Assembly (NCBI GenBank): GCA_026391675.1
Contig: JAPLDQ010000045.1
Coordinates: forward strand, 82,952 to 146,951
DNA: 64,000 bases
Direction: 5' to 3'
DNA from: Bacteroidota bacterium
GTDB lineage: Bacteria > Bacteroidota > Bacteroidia > Bacteroidales > JACABE01
A program made the translations under genes and the position numbers. Below are positions 15,053-23,695 of this stretch, in pieces (positions within the stretch are counted from its first letter, which is position 1; every line of letters starts with the position of its first letter). The notes under the pieces are model-generated. The model searched no databases, was not told the origin of the DNA, and saw only the letters and a program-made list of their open reading frames with translations.

Positions 15053-15082
15053 GAGATACTTCGCTTCGCTCAGTATGATAAG
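15053..15082. repeat. Dispersed repeat, copy 11 (first part only)
   Basis: GAGATACTTCGCTTCGCTCA followed by GTATGATAAG, preceded by GTTATGAGTTATGAATTATA tracts like those at 4131-4170. It is the rightmost copy; none is seen after 15.1 kb. Confidence 0.75.
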
Positions 15083-15094
15083 TAGAGATATTTG

Positions 15095-15130
15095 TGTCCT
15101 TTATATTTGATGGTGATTTAAATAATATTG
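15095..15130 (+). promoter_or_regulatory. Prophage promoter P5
   Basis: TGTCCTTTATA from 15095 and TAATATTG at 15123-15130, with the 33-base geometry. ATG at 15135 follows as TAATATTGCAGTATG, exactly as at P4. Confidence 0.7.
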
Positions 15131-15134
15131 CAGT

Positions 15135-16709
15135 ATGATTAGTACGACAAAATTTCCGGATGCGCTTGCACTTGTAGAAAATCCTGTTTGGGTGGGATTG
15201 CATACTGATAATTTGTATAGTGGGGTAAATACTAAAGCCAGTATCCATCTAAAATTTACAAGTTTTGCAACGGCGGGTGATTCGTTTTGTTTGAATTTTA
15301 TGGGCAATGCTATGGTTTTTAGTTTTGCTACGTTCCCTGATAATACAGGAACTCAATTGCTCCCTGATGGCGGTGGGTTGCCAATAAATATATGGTATAA
15401 TATTTTGTGTACTGTGCTGAGTAAAAATTATCTGGTTTCGAAGTATTATAAAGCTGAAGTAACTTCGCTTGGTGTGATGCTGAGTGCCATTGTTAGTGGT
15501 TCGGATTATAATATAACTGCTACTGCTATAAACGTTGCAGGGATGACCAGTACTCCTACATCGGGCATAGATGCTGTGCAACGTGAGGGATTTAAAATTA
15601 TACTGCAACTGCTGAGTGCTACTGATGATATTGTGTACGAAGAAGTATTGGATGTGGATGCCAGTGGTAATGCTGCCGTGGATATTTCGGAAATACTGCT
15701 GCCTCAGTTGGAGAATAAATTTACTTTCCCCTCGGTATCGTATGCTACCTTTATTAAACATAGTGGTATGTGCAAGGCTTTTAGCGTAAGATTTGCAGAA
15801 AAATATGAGAATACGGTATTTGTTTTTTCTCAAAAATATGCGTTCCATGCCATAAAAGCCGGTATAAGCAAACTTGACCAGGCTGTATTTAATTCGAATA
15901 ACAGCAGTTTTTATGCAAAACTGCTGGCAACTAAAGGTTTTTTGACGAATGCACCCAGGGTACAGCATATAACTCCCACCGGACGTGGACGTTTATATTT
16001 TTGCAATATGCAGGGATATACTACCATTAAAACTATGGTAGAATTTTACGTAGATAATAGTTTGGATGAAACAGTAGCACAGGAAACTATTAGCGGACTG
16101 GCTGCTTTTGATGTATTGGAACTAATAACAGATCCTTACTTTTATATTGGGCCTAGTAATAATAAATTTGTATTTTACCTGACTGATAATGATGATAACC
16201 CTATAAGTGAAAAGGTTACCTATATAATAGATACGGACACTTATTATAACAGCCGTGAAATATTATTCCGCAGTGGCCAGGGTGGGTATGATATTTTTAT
16301 GATGAAGGGTGCAGGTATTGCTGATGCTGACTTTGAACGCAAATTATTTAATAAGGCATTGCCCCTAAATTTTACAACCGATACAACCGAAACCAGCCAG
16401 GGGAATGTTTTACAACACAAAAATCTTACAGTAAACTCAGGATGGATAACAGCTGCCGAATTGATGTGGTTGAATGATATATTTATGAATAAAGAGGTTT
16501 ACTTATTGCTGAATAACAAGGCTGTACCGTTTGTAATTATAAATAAAAAACAAACGCTAAAAAAAGATAATAACTTTTTATACTCGTTGGAAATTGAATT
16601 ACAGGAAAGCTACAGCAATACGCATAACTCTGACCTTAATAATTTATTAACCGCCAATGCAACAGTAGTTGGAGGCTGGACCATAGGCGGTAATTTTATT
16701 ATACATTAA
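15135..16709 (+). CDS. Putative distal tail / baseplate protein
   Basis: 524 residues, beta-rich throughout, without signal peptide. It directly follows the tape measure gene, the usual place of the distal tail protein and baseplate hub. The N-terminal half has jelly-roll-like strand patterns. The C-terminal part (about 420-500, QTLKKDNNFLYSLEIELQES) resembles the end of tail adaptor domains that pack against the tail tube. No exact family is recognised. First gene of the P5 unit and probably leaderless. Confidence 0.55.
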   Translation: MISTTKFPDALALVENPVWVGLHTDNLYSGVNTKASIHLKFTSFATAGDSFCLNFMGNAMVFSFATFPDNTGTQLLPDGGGLPINIWYNILCTVLSKNYLVSKYYKAEVTSLGVMLSAIVSGSDYNITATAINVAGMTSTPTSGIDAVQREGFKIILQLLSATDDIVYEEVLDVDASGNAAVDISEILLPQLENKFTFPSVSYATFIKHSGMCKAFSVRFAEKYENTVFVFSQKYAFHAIKAGISKLDQAVFNSNNSSFYAKLLATKGFLTNAPRVQHITPTGRGRLYFCNMQGYTTIKTMVEFYVDNSLDETVAQETISGLAAFDVLELITDPYFYIGPSNNKFVFYLTDNDDNPISEKVTYIIDTDTYYNSREILFRSGQGGYDIFMMKGAGIADADFERKLFNKALPLNFTTDTTETSQGNVLQHKNLTVNSGWITAAELMWLNDIFMNKEVYLLLNNKAVPFVIINKKQTLKKDNNFLYSLEIELQESYSNTHNSDLNNLLTANATVVGGWTIGGNFIIH

Positions 16710-16721
16710 CAATATAAGAAC

Positions 16722-17792
16722 ATGATAGTTAGTAAAGAGACCTTGAAATCGTTTTTTAAACTGAATGACGTTCCTACGGCTGATCAGTTTGCATCGTTGA
16801 TAGATTCGATGAGGCATATTAATGATTTTGTATTGATACCACAGCAACTGCCATTGACAGCAGATTTTGACAGTGCTGCCATGGAGGGCCTAGCTGATGG
16901 ATGGATGTTTAGGATTGACACTAATAGTATTGGTGATGCAAGTCTTGAAAGGAGTTTTAATAAGGGTTATATTTACTGGAGGGATGAAGACTGGGTTGTA
17001 TTGTGGGAAGATATTAGTGTTGATATTCCATTGGGCGAAATGATAAATAGTGCCACCGAAGTAGATGAAACTGAGGATGGCAGTATGCTGATGTTATGGA
17101 GCAGTGTAAGAAATGTTTTTAATAAAATTGGCACTACGAATTTTATAGCTCAACTAAAAGCTTATTTTGATGAGCTGTATAATAACTATACGCTGGAAGA
17201 TAAGGCTGTGAGCCTTGCAAAAATGGCTGATGTAGCAACAAAAACTGTTTTCTACAGAAAAACATACGGAAGCGGAACACCTGAAGTACAAACGCTGGAA
17301 ACGCTTAAAACTGATTTGAATATATTGCAGGAAAAACCTGTATTATCAATATGCAGTGAATTGCCTACGGCAGATTTGACGGAAGGCGATCGCTATTTTG
17401 TAATAGCCGGTGAACTGGCTATGAAAATAGCTGAATGGACGGGTAGTGAATGGATAAGTAAAGTTATTACTACAGGAAAATCGTTTTACAGTTATACGCA
17501 AAAGAATTTTATTGTACGCACGCCAACCGGATATGATGTGGCTAGCGGAAGTGTGCCGTTTGTGGATAATTTTACATCAGATGTAATAAATGAAGTATTA
17601 ATTGGTAACAGAAATGGATTAAACCGTATTTTCAGAACTTCGAATACTTTTTTAATTGATTCTATTGTAGTCTTTTTGGGTGGTTTAAAGGAATCTGATT
17701 TTGATATACTGGATAACGAAACTATACAATTTGGCGCAGCTCCTAATCCTGAATTATTACCAACAGCAGTTTATAAAAAGGTAATTATTTAA
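16722..17792 (+). CDS. Putative tail fibre protein
   Basis: 356 residues. The N-terminal 130 look like a virion-attachment part; 145-200 contain a repeated fibre-type stretch (LEDKAVSLAKMADVATKTVF); about 205-245 (ICSELPTADLTEGDRYFVIA, then MKIAEWTGSEW) resembles DUF2793-like shaft modules found in tail fibres; the last 80 residues form a small beta domain. The next gene starts 2 bases after its stop. Role in host adsorption is inferred from this layout and the position after the distal tail gene. Confidence 0.6.
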   Translation: MIVSKETLKSFFKLNDVPTADQFASLIDSMRHINDFVLIPQQLPLTADFDSAAMEGLADGWMFRIDTNSIGDASLERSFNKGYIYWRDEDWVVLWEDISVDIPLGEMINSATEVDETEDGSMLMLWSSVRNVFNKIGTTNFIAQLKAYFDELYNNYTLEDKAVSLAKMADVATKTVFYRKTYGSGTPEVQTLETLKTDLNILQEKPVLSICSELPTADLTEGDRYFVIAGELAMKIAEWTGSEWISKVITTGKSFYSYTQKNFIVRTPTGYDVASGSVPFVDNFTSDVINEVLIGNRNGLNRIFRTSNTFLIDSIVVFLGGLKESDFDILDNETIQFGAAPNPELLPTAVYKKVII

Positions 17793-17794
17793 TA

Positions 17795-19348
17795 ATGGAA
17801 AAAGTACTCAGTTCTGAACAACTTTTAATTGATGCTGATTTAGATGCTAATGGCAAAAAAATAAAGAATCTTGCTGCAGCAGTAAATCCAGACGAAGCTG
17901 TTAATTTGGGGCAGATGGAGGAAGCTATTGGAGGTGGTTCTGATGCTGAAACAGAAGCTTCTATAGCTGCAATTATAACAGGAGCTTCGGCATGTCAGAT
18001 TCTAGGTGAGGATGAAATGCCATTTTACAAGAAAGTAGGCGGTTTGCTTAAGAAAGTAACGTATGCTAATTTTATGCTTTATTTAAATGATGCTGCAGGA
18101 ATTTTTACAAATAAGAGAATAATAAAAAGGAAAATGAATCTTCCTTTTATAGACGAGCTTATTCCTGAAGTCGATACTTATGACGAGTTTATATTAACAG
18201 GTCAGGAAAGAAATCTATTAGTTTCTAATTATGTAACATCTACTCCAGAAGAAGGAGACCGTATGCTTATTTACATCTTTGCTGTCGGAGTTTATACAGT
18301 AGGTTGGGAAAATAAATATGTATCATATGCCGGTTACTCTTTACCTACCGCTACAATAGCAAATAAAAGACAAATATTAGAATTTAGATATGAAGCAAAT
18401 TCTCATGTTTGGACTTTAGTAAAATATGATATTCAAGATTTGCCTTTCGTAAGAGACGCTTATTACGTTCATACGGATAACAATTTTACAACAATTCTTA
18501 AAAATATTTATGATGCTCTTGTTTCATTTCCCGGATTTGGTACAGACCACGCCAACGCAGCTTATGGAGACCACACCCACTCAGACATATATGAACCAGC
18601 TAATTCTAATATTCAGACACACATAACGGGAACTACTCATGCTCCTAGTAATGCTCAAAAGAATAGCGATATTACAAAAGCTGAAATAGAAGCTGTATTA
18701 ACCGGTGAATTGACAAGTCATTCACACGCTCCAGCTGGCTCATTATGGACTTTGCTCCCTGGTACGCCTGTACGAATTGGAAACACATCTTTCAGGGTGA
18801 CGGGTGATGTTACAAGTTATGTTGCCAAAGGTTTGGTATTAAAATGGACAGAAAGTGCGGTTGTTAAATGTGCTATGGTTAGTATTGCTTCGACTTATTC
18901 TAATCCAAATACAACAATTACGATTGTAGGTGATATAATGGCAAGTATAGATGCAAGTAGTTTAAAATATTATTTACTAGAACCAACATTAGCAAGATTT
19001 GCTTATGCCGGAACAGTAGGTGCAACTGGAGTTGATGTTATGAATATGTTTCCATCAGATAAACCCTATAGAATATTAGGAGGCCAAATGCAAGTTAGAA
19101 CAGTAGCTTCTACATCAGGAACTACTACAGTCGATATTAATGTTGGTGGAACTACAGTATTTACAACTAAATTAACATTAGCTTATAATTCATTAGCTTC
19201 TGTAGTATTTACAGCAGATAATGGAAGCTCATTAGCTGCAGATAATCAAGTTACAATTGATATTGATGGTGTAACAGCAACGACATTTCCAGTTGATTTA
19301 TATATTCAATTATATTTATTTCCAACACGTTTATTAAATCTATCATGA
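17795..19348 (+). CDS. Tail fibre protein with HTH metal-collar motif
   Basis: 517 residues. The first 25 (SSEQLLIDADLDANGKKIKN, then LAAAVNPDEAVNLGQM) are the classic 'tail collar' attachment repeat. Around 255-320 lies AYGDHTHSDIYEPAN, then TTHAP and SHSHAPAG; His-x-His pairs of this kind coordinate metal ions in trimeric fibre needles. The last 200 residues are Thr/Ser/Val-rich and probably form a receptor-binding beta domain. From about 18.0 kb the gene becomes AT-richer than the tape measure or baseplate genes, a sign that the receptor-binding half was exchanged. Confidence 0.75.
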   Translation: MEKVLSSEQLLIDADLDANGKKIKNLAAAVNPDEAVNLGQMEEAIGGGSDAETEASIAAIITGASACQILGEDEMPFYKKVGGLLKKVTYANFMLYLNDAAGIFTNKRIIKRKMNLPFIDELIPEVDTYDEFILTGQERNLLVSNYVTSTPEEGDRMLIYIFAVGVYTVGWENKYVSYAGYSLPTATIANKRQILEFRYEANSHVWTLVKYDIQDLPFVRDAYYVHTDNNFTTILKNIYDALVSFPGFGTDHANAAYGDHTHSDIYEPANSNIQTHITGTTHAPSNAQKNSDITKAEIEAVLTGELTSHSHAPAGSLWTLLPGTPVRIGNTSFRVTGDVTSYVAKGLVLKWTESAVVKCAMVSIASTYSNPNTTITIVGDIMASIDASSLKYYLLEPTLARFAYAGTVGATGVDVMNMFPSDKPYRILGGQMQVRTVASTSGTTTVDINVGGTTVFTTKLTLAYNSLASVVFTADNGSSLAADNQVTIDIDGVTATTFPVDLYIQLYLFPTRLLNLS

Positions 19349-19349
19349 T

Positions 19350-20036
19350 ATGAGTTTAGGAGAATATATAAGTGCCGAATCTGGAATAACAAAAGGACTT
19401 TACCATTTTAATGGTAATGGGAATGATAGCTCTGGGAATGGTAAGAATTTATCAGGAACCGGGATTACTTATTCTTTAGCTAATGGTAAATTTGGGCAGG
19501 GTGCGGGTATGACAACAGGTAATTTATCTTTAGCCAATAATCTTGGAATTGATGGTGGAAGTGTAACGATTTCTATATGGGTAAAAAAGACCAACACTAT
19601 AGGCCTTAATAAATATGGAGGAATTATTGATCAAAATTCAAATATAAGTAAAACAGGTTATACAATAGGATTTTCAAATGATGCGGGTGTGATGAATATT
19701 TATATTAACAGATGTAGATTAGGTGTTGCAGATCAAACAATAGGATATGCTTATACTATATCATCCACAAAATTTGATAATATATGTCTAACTTATAATT
19801 CAGCAACAACAATACTTACATTATACCTTAATGGTTCTTATATTAATTCCAGAACAGCATCAGGGAATGGGACCTCTAATATAAATGGTTTTGAAATAGG
19901 GGATTATTATGGAGGTGGAAGTACTGCAAAATTCAACAGCAATGTTGACGAAGTAATAATTGACAATGTTGAATGGTCTGCAGAAAAATACAAAAAATAT
20001 TATTCAATGTGTAAAGGAAGATTTGGGATATTATAA
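19350..20036 (+). CDS. LamG/concanavalin A-like lectin domain protein
   Basis: 228 residues, nearly all one Laminin-G-like jelly roll: GLYHFNGNGNDSSGNGKNLS at about 16-35, GGSVTISIWVKK, KFDNICLTYNSATTILTLYL and VDEVIIDNVEWSAEKYKKYY are the usual LamG_3 landmarks. LamG domains bind glycans. It starts 1 base after the fibre stop and is AT-rich like the end of that gene, so it probably forms part of the adsorption apparatus. There is no signal peptide, consistent with a virion protein. Confidence 0.75.
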   Translation: MSLGEYISAESGITKGLYHFNGNGNDSSGNGKNLSGTGITYSLANGKFGQGAGMTTGNLSLANNLGIDGGSVTISIWVKKTNTIGLNKYGGIIDQNSNISKTGYTIGFSNDAGVMNIYINRCRLGVADQTIGYAYTISSTKFDNICLTYNSATTILTLYLNGSYINSRTASGNGTSNINGFEIGDYYGGGSTAKFNSNVDEVIIDNVEWSAEKYKKYYSMCKGRFGIL

Positions 20037-20051
20037 TTAATAAAAGTTACT

Positions 20052-22175
20052 ATGCAAATTATACTCAACGATATAGCCGTACCTTTTTCGAATGCAGAAC
20101 TGGAAGTTTGCATGAGATCTCCTTTATTTAATGAGGCAGATGGGAGTTATATATTTAACTTTACGCTACCGGCCAGCGAGGAATTAAAACTTGCATTGGG
20201 CTATAAACACCGCATAAATGCCACACGCCCGCAGGAGGTTAGTTTTAAGCTGCAGCGGGGCAGTATAGTTACTATAGGCACTGCCCTGGTGAGTACTGCC
20301 AGTGAAGAAGAATATGAAGTGGCTGTGGGTATTGGCAAAGGTGATTTTAATTATTTGCTGAAGGATAAGAAGCTGAATGATTTTGATATTGATTATGGTG
20401 ATAATATTGACATTATTGCAGCTGCAGAAGCCACAGGAATGGCCGGATTATCGCATACATACAGTAGTGAGGTATATGGATTATTATTCAATAATCAGAT
20501 AACAGCTCCGGCCAGTGGTTTATTTCAGCATATTTATGTTGATCATCATACTCAATATAAATTTAATGGAACCAACAGCTGTATATTTAATATCAAACTT
20601 AAATTAGAAACTTCGGCATACAGCCTAATGGAGTTGGTAATGTATAAAAACGGATTAATGGAAGACAGCCGGAGTTATATCAATACCAATATACTGGAGC
20701 ATAATTTTACTTTTTTTAATGTGGCCGGTGTAGCCAATGATTTAATTTGGTTTCAACTGGAATCGCCCAACTATGGCGGTGAAGTTATAAATTTTGGAGA
20801 ATGTACATTATTGGTTTACGAAACGGACAGTATATTACTTACGCCAACCGATGATGTTTACCCGGTTAAGAAATGGGCCATGTTCCCGGTATTTAATAAA
20901 ATGATAGCCGAAAGCTTGCCCAATGAAACATTGAAAGCTGTTTATTCTGATTTTGTTCCGCTGCAAAACGGATACCAGGGAGGAAAATTCCCAATGCTTT
21001 ATACCTATAATAACGGATTTTCGACACAGCACGCAACAAACCTGATAACTCCCTTCCTTTATATAGGTTTTATTATAGAATGTATTACAAAATTGGCCGG
21101 ATATACAATTGTAAATAATATATTCCACACTACAGAATGGAAAAGGCTTACATTGTATAATACAGCTGTACAGGTTTATCCTACCAACGATAAAAATTCG
21201 ATATTCCTGAAGCATAAGTGCGATTGCCGTGAGTTGGTAAACGATATGGAGGTGTTGAAATTTTTATCGAATATTGGTATAATTACAGGGCATAAGATTT
21301 TTATAAATAACGTAAAGCGGGAACTGGAATTTACAGCTGTAAACGATATAGTTACAAAGCCCGAAACCAATGATTTTAACAGCAATGCTTCTGATTATCA
21401 AATGGATTTCCAGCAGTTGTTTAACGGTTACCGCCTTGCTTACGAAACGAGCAATGATAATGCCATAAAAACATTTGTAGAACCACTACAGGAGCTAAGT
21501 AATTATGTGGGGACGAATGATAGTCCGGCAGATCCTAACCTTGTGCCAAACAAAACGGATTATTATGCTGATGTAAATCATCATTATTTAATGGCATGGG
21601 CTTACAATACAACATCGCATGCGTTTGAACTATCGAAACTGCTTATAGATTTCCGCCTGGCCAGTGAAGTAAGTGGCGACAGCAAGCTGGAAATATTATC
21701 GGGTATTTGTCCGCTGATGATGAGCCGTGTAAATCCATATACTAAAGTGGCAATGGATCAGTTGCTTCCTATAAGCGAACAAAAAGGTATATTTAAGGAA
21801 ATGCTTACCGATGAAACGGAAGGATTTTCGTATAATGTAGTATTGTACCATGGTTTGCAGCCCGATGGGCTGAATGTGGATTATCCTTTTGCCAGTAATG
21901 ATATATATGATACCCAGGGCAATGTTGTTGGAAATTTAAGTCTGCGTATGGATGGCAGTTATGGTGTACATAGCCGTTGGAAAGCATTTATTGATTTTAT
22001 GCTACGCTGCAAAAAGGTGTTCCTGCATAAACAAATAACAGAATTAGAGTTGAAAGAATTACTTTTTAGCAATAAGTACCGTTGTTTTGACAGGAATTTG
22101 CTGCTGAATGAGGTAAAATTAAAAATTAGTGATGCTGCGATAGAAACGGAAGAAATTACTGCTTTTACTGATTAA
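20052..22175 (+). CDS. Large tail/baseplate protein
   Basis: 707 residues, beta-rich N-terminal half and mixed C-terminal half, no signal peptide and no catalytic motif seen. The opening (MQIILNDIAVPFSNAELEVC) and overall length resemble Bacteroidota phage proteins found at the end of the tail module and thought to be baseplate or central-fibre components. Base composition returns to that of the tape measure and distal tail genes. This makes the AT-rich fibre/lectin pair before it look like an inserted adsorption cassette. Confidence 0.5.
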   Translation: MQIILNDIAVPFSNAELEVCMRSPLFNEADGSYIFNFTLPASEELKLALGYKHRINATRPQEVSFKLQRGSIVTIGTALVSTASEEEYEVAVGIGKGDFNYLLKDKKLNDFDIDYGDNIDIIAAAEATGMAGLSHTYSSEVYGLLFNNQITAPASGLFQHIYVDHHTQYKFNGTNSCIFNIKLKLETSAYSLMELVMYKNGLMEDSRSYINTNILEHNFTFFNVAGVANDLIWFQLESPNYGGEVINFGECTLLVYETDSILLTPTDDVYPVKKWAMFPVFNKMIAESLPNETLKAVYSDFVPLQNGYQGGKFPMLYTYNNGFSTQHATNLITPFLYIGFIIECITKLAGYTIVNNIFHTTEWKRLTLYNTAVQVYPTNDKNSIFLKHKCDCRELVNDMEVLKFLSNIGIITGHKIFINNVKRELEFTAVNDIVTKPETNDFNSNASDYQMDFQQLFNGYRLAYETSNDNAIKTFVEPLQELSNYVGTNDSPADPNLVPNKTDYYADVNHHYLMAWAYNTTSHAFELSKLLIDFRLASEVSGDSKLEILSGICPLMMSRVNPYTKVAMDQLLPISEQKGIFKEMLTDETEGFSYNVVLYHGLQPDGLNVDYPFASNDIYDTQGNVVGNLSLRMDGSYGVHSRWKAFIDFMLRCKKVFLHKQITELELKELLFSNKYRCFDRNLLLNEVKLKISDAAIETEEITAFTD

Positions 22176-22225
22176 TCTTATTTATTTTATTAGTTTTGCT
22201 TCATAAACCAATTAATATTAAAGTT

Positions 22226-22999
22226 ATGAAGAAATTGTTGTTTTTGTTACTATTTATTCCTTTGTTTTGTAATGCCCAATTAACAACAACCTTAATTAAG
22301 GATTCTTATTTTTATAAAAGTGTTATTGATAATACTGTTTGGGAAGATAAAATTTATTCAAACGAAATAATAACTGTATTGTCACATGAACCAGGATACT
22401 ATAAAATAGTACACAAGAGTGATACTGGTTATATTGAAGATAATAATGTTAATATAACTAACGATCTCATAAAACAGTTTAATTTTTCTTTAGAACTAGA
22501 GAAAAAAAAGAGTGATAGTATTGAAAATTTGAACAAAATAATAGATTCTTTAAACATTGTAAGATTTAAAAATAAATTTAAACAAAATATTTCTAAAAAA
22601 TTACCTATTTATCTTCATGAAGCAGAAATTTATATAAATGATGAAGAATATAAAGAAAATTCAATTAGTTTATATGTTTTTAATCTTAATAAAGATGAAA
22701 CAATAGATGCTGTAACAGTTGATATTAAATGTTATAATTCATTTGGTGAACCTGTTAAATACTTAGGTTCAAATATTTTCAAAGGAATAGCCCAAGATTT
22801 AATTATTATTCCTATTTTTTGGGGTAAAACAATTGAGGAAATGATTAAAAATTTAGATGTAATATCTTGGGAATTGAAAGGGTTTAAGCAATGCAGATCT
22901 GCATTAATTCATGTTAAAAAAATTCATTTTTCAGACGGTTCTGTTTATACAAATAATGATCCATCTCTTTTAAATATTAAAGCAAAAGTAAAAAATTAA
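22226..22999 (+). CDS. Exported AT-rich protein, possible lysogenic-conversion gene
   Basis: 257 residues from the ATG at 22226. The frame is open from 22196, but the later start gives a clean signal peptide (MKKLLFLLLFIPLFCNAQ). After it comes a small SH3-like domain (YYKIVHKSDTGYIEDNN at about 55-72), a charged helix, and a beta domain with conserved-looking Cys (VDIKCYNSFGEP). The C-terminal domain recalls those that sense or bind cell-envelope ligands; no family is recognised. Strong AT bias against the phage genes and an export signal suggest a 'moron' expressed in the lysogen. Confidence 0.6.
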   Translation: MKKLLFLLLFIPLFCNAQLTTTLIKDSYFYKSVIDNTVWEDKIYSNEIITVLSHEPGYYKIVHKSDTGYIEDNNVNITNDLIKQFNFSLELEKKKSDSIENLNKIIDSLNIVRFKNKFKQNISKKLPIYLHEAEIYINDEEYKENSISLYVFNLNKDETIDAVTVDIKCYNSFGEPVKYLGSNIFKGIAQDLIIIPIFWGKTIEEMIKNLDVISWELKGFKQCRSALIHVKKIHFSDGSVYTNNDPSLLNIKAKVKN

Positions 23000-23011
23000 A
23001 AAGTTTTTATT

Positions 23012-23019
23012 TATATTTG
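23012..23019 (+). promoter_or_regulatory. Promoter -7 box (TATATTTG)
   Basis: Exact TAnnTTTG match between two genes; a start near 23026 would give a leader of about 130 bases containing the folded element at 23071-23139. Confidence 0.5.
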
Positions 23020-23070
23020 CATTGTCAAAAAATTGTAAAAATGTACTTATTTATTCCAGATAATCAGGTG

Positions 23071-23139
23071 AAAACCTGTAAGGTTGAAACTTCGAGAGGA
23101 GTTTCCGGCATCAATGCCGTGACAAACCTTACAGGTTTT
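23071..23139. repeat. Folded element: 15-bp outer stem and two inner hairpins
   Basis: Outer arms 23071-23085 and 23125-23139 (AAAACCTGTAAGGTT and its complement) are perfect. Inside are GAAACT/AGTTTC (23086-23091 with 23100-23105) and CGGCA-TCAA-TGCCG (23106-23119). Together they form a three-way junction in RNA or single-stranded DNA. It lies just before a gene start. Confidence 0.85.
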
Positions 23140-23158
23140 TTCTATTATGGAGGAAACA

Positions 23159-23350
23159 ATGCAAAAGAAAAGGTATTACCGCAATATCATCAGCATTGGT
23201 GATATTGAACCACAGGCACTGTGGAAAAAACAAAATAAACTGATAGTGCTGGTAGATTCGGACAGGTATGCATCAGTAGAAGCCACCGAAAGTAATCTTA
23301 AATTTTTTACTGAGGTGGATATACCTAAAATAGCTGAAAAACATTTGTAA
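23159..23350 (+). CDS. Small uncharacterised protein
   Basis: 63 residues from the ATG at 23159, chosen because GGAGG lies 5 bases before it, one of the few clear Shine-Dalgarno sites in the window; an ATG at 23147 would add four residues. The protein is a compact alpha/beta unit (KLIVLVDSDRYASVEATESN) with no known motif. It is followed after 4 bases by a strong terminator, and preceded by a promoter box and a folded leader, so it forms its own small unit. A regulatory link between leader and gene is inferred. Confidence 0.6.
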   Translation: MQKKRYYRNIISIGDIEPQALWKKQNKLIVLVDSDRYASVEATESNLKFFTEVDIPKIAEKHL

Positions 23351-23354
23351 AAAT

Positions 23355-23376
23355 AGGGGCGCAAGCCCCTTTTTTA
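23355..23376 (+). terminator. Rho-independent terminator with GCAA loop
   Basis: AGGGGC (23355-23360), loop GCAA, GCCCCT (23365-23370), then TTTTT. A textbook intrinsic terminator directly after the 63-residue gene. Confidence 0.9.
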
Positions 23377-23434
23377 TTATAACTTTTACAATTATTTAAC
23401 GTAATACTATCATAATTAAAACCAAAACCTATTT

Positions 23435-23692
23435 ATGATTACTAAAACACAAACCAACACAGACTTGCTAGTTGGCAACGTAGTTTTAAAAACTAACGTA
23501 CTAAAAGAAATTGAGCATTTACAATTTGATGATAATGCTGAAATTAACGACAAATGCCAGGCATGTTCAGATCTGATATGCCTATTGTGTAAAAACATTT
23601 ATTTGTTTGAAAACAAAACAAAGAATGATGTAATGGACTATCTTCAATTTCTGGCTGAAGTTAAAGATGATTATACCCGTTTAAAAGTTTAA
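23435..23692 (+). CDS. Small uncharacterised protein
   Basis: 85 residues, acidic and helical (VLKEIEHLQFDDNAEINDKC), with four cysteines (CQAC, CLLC) in the middle that could bind metal or be incidental. No family is recognised. Its stop lies 3 bases before the stop of the convergent integrase, so both genes end on the same short spacer. ATG start with an AT-rich upstream region. Confidence 0.55.
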   Translation: MITKTQTNTDLLVGNVVLKTNVLKEIEHLQFDDNAEINDKCQACSDLICLLCKNIYLFENKTKNDVMDYLQFLAEVKDDYTRLKV

Positions 23693-23695
23693 ACT

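Noticed and set aside
23017..23202. 61-codon plus-strand frame across the folded element
   Set aside because: It is mostly a translation of the inverted-repeat element and overlaps the better-supported gene with a Shine-Dalgarno at 23149-23153.
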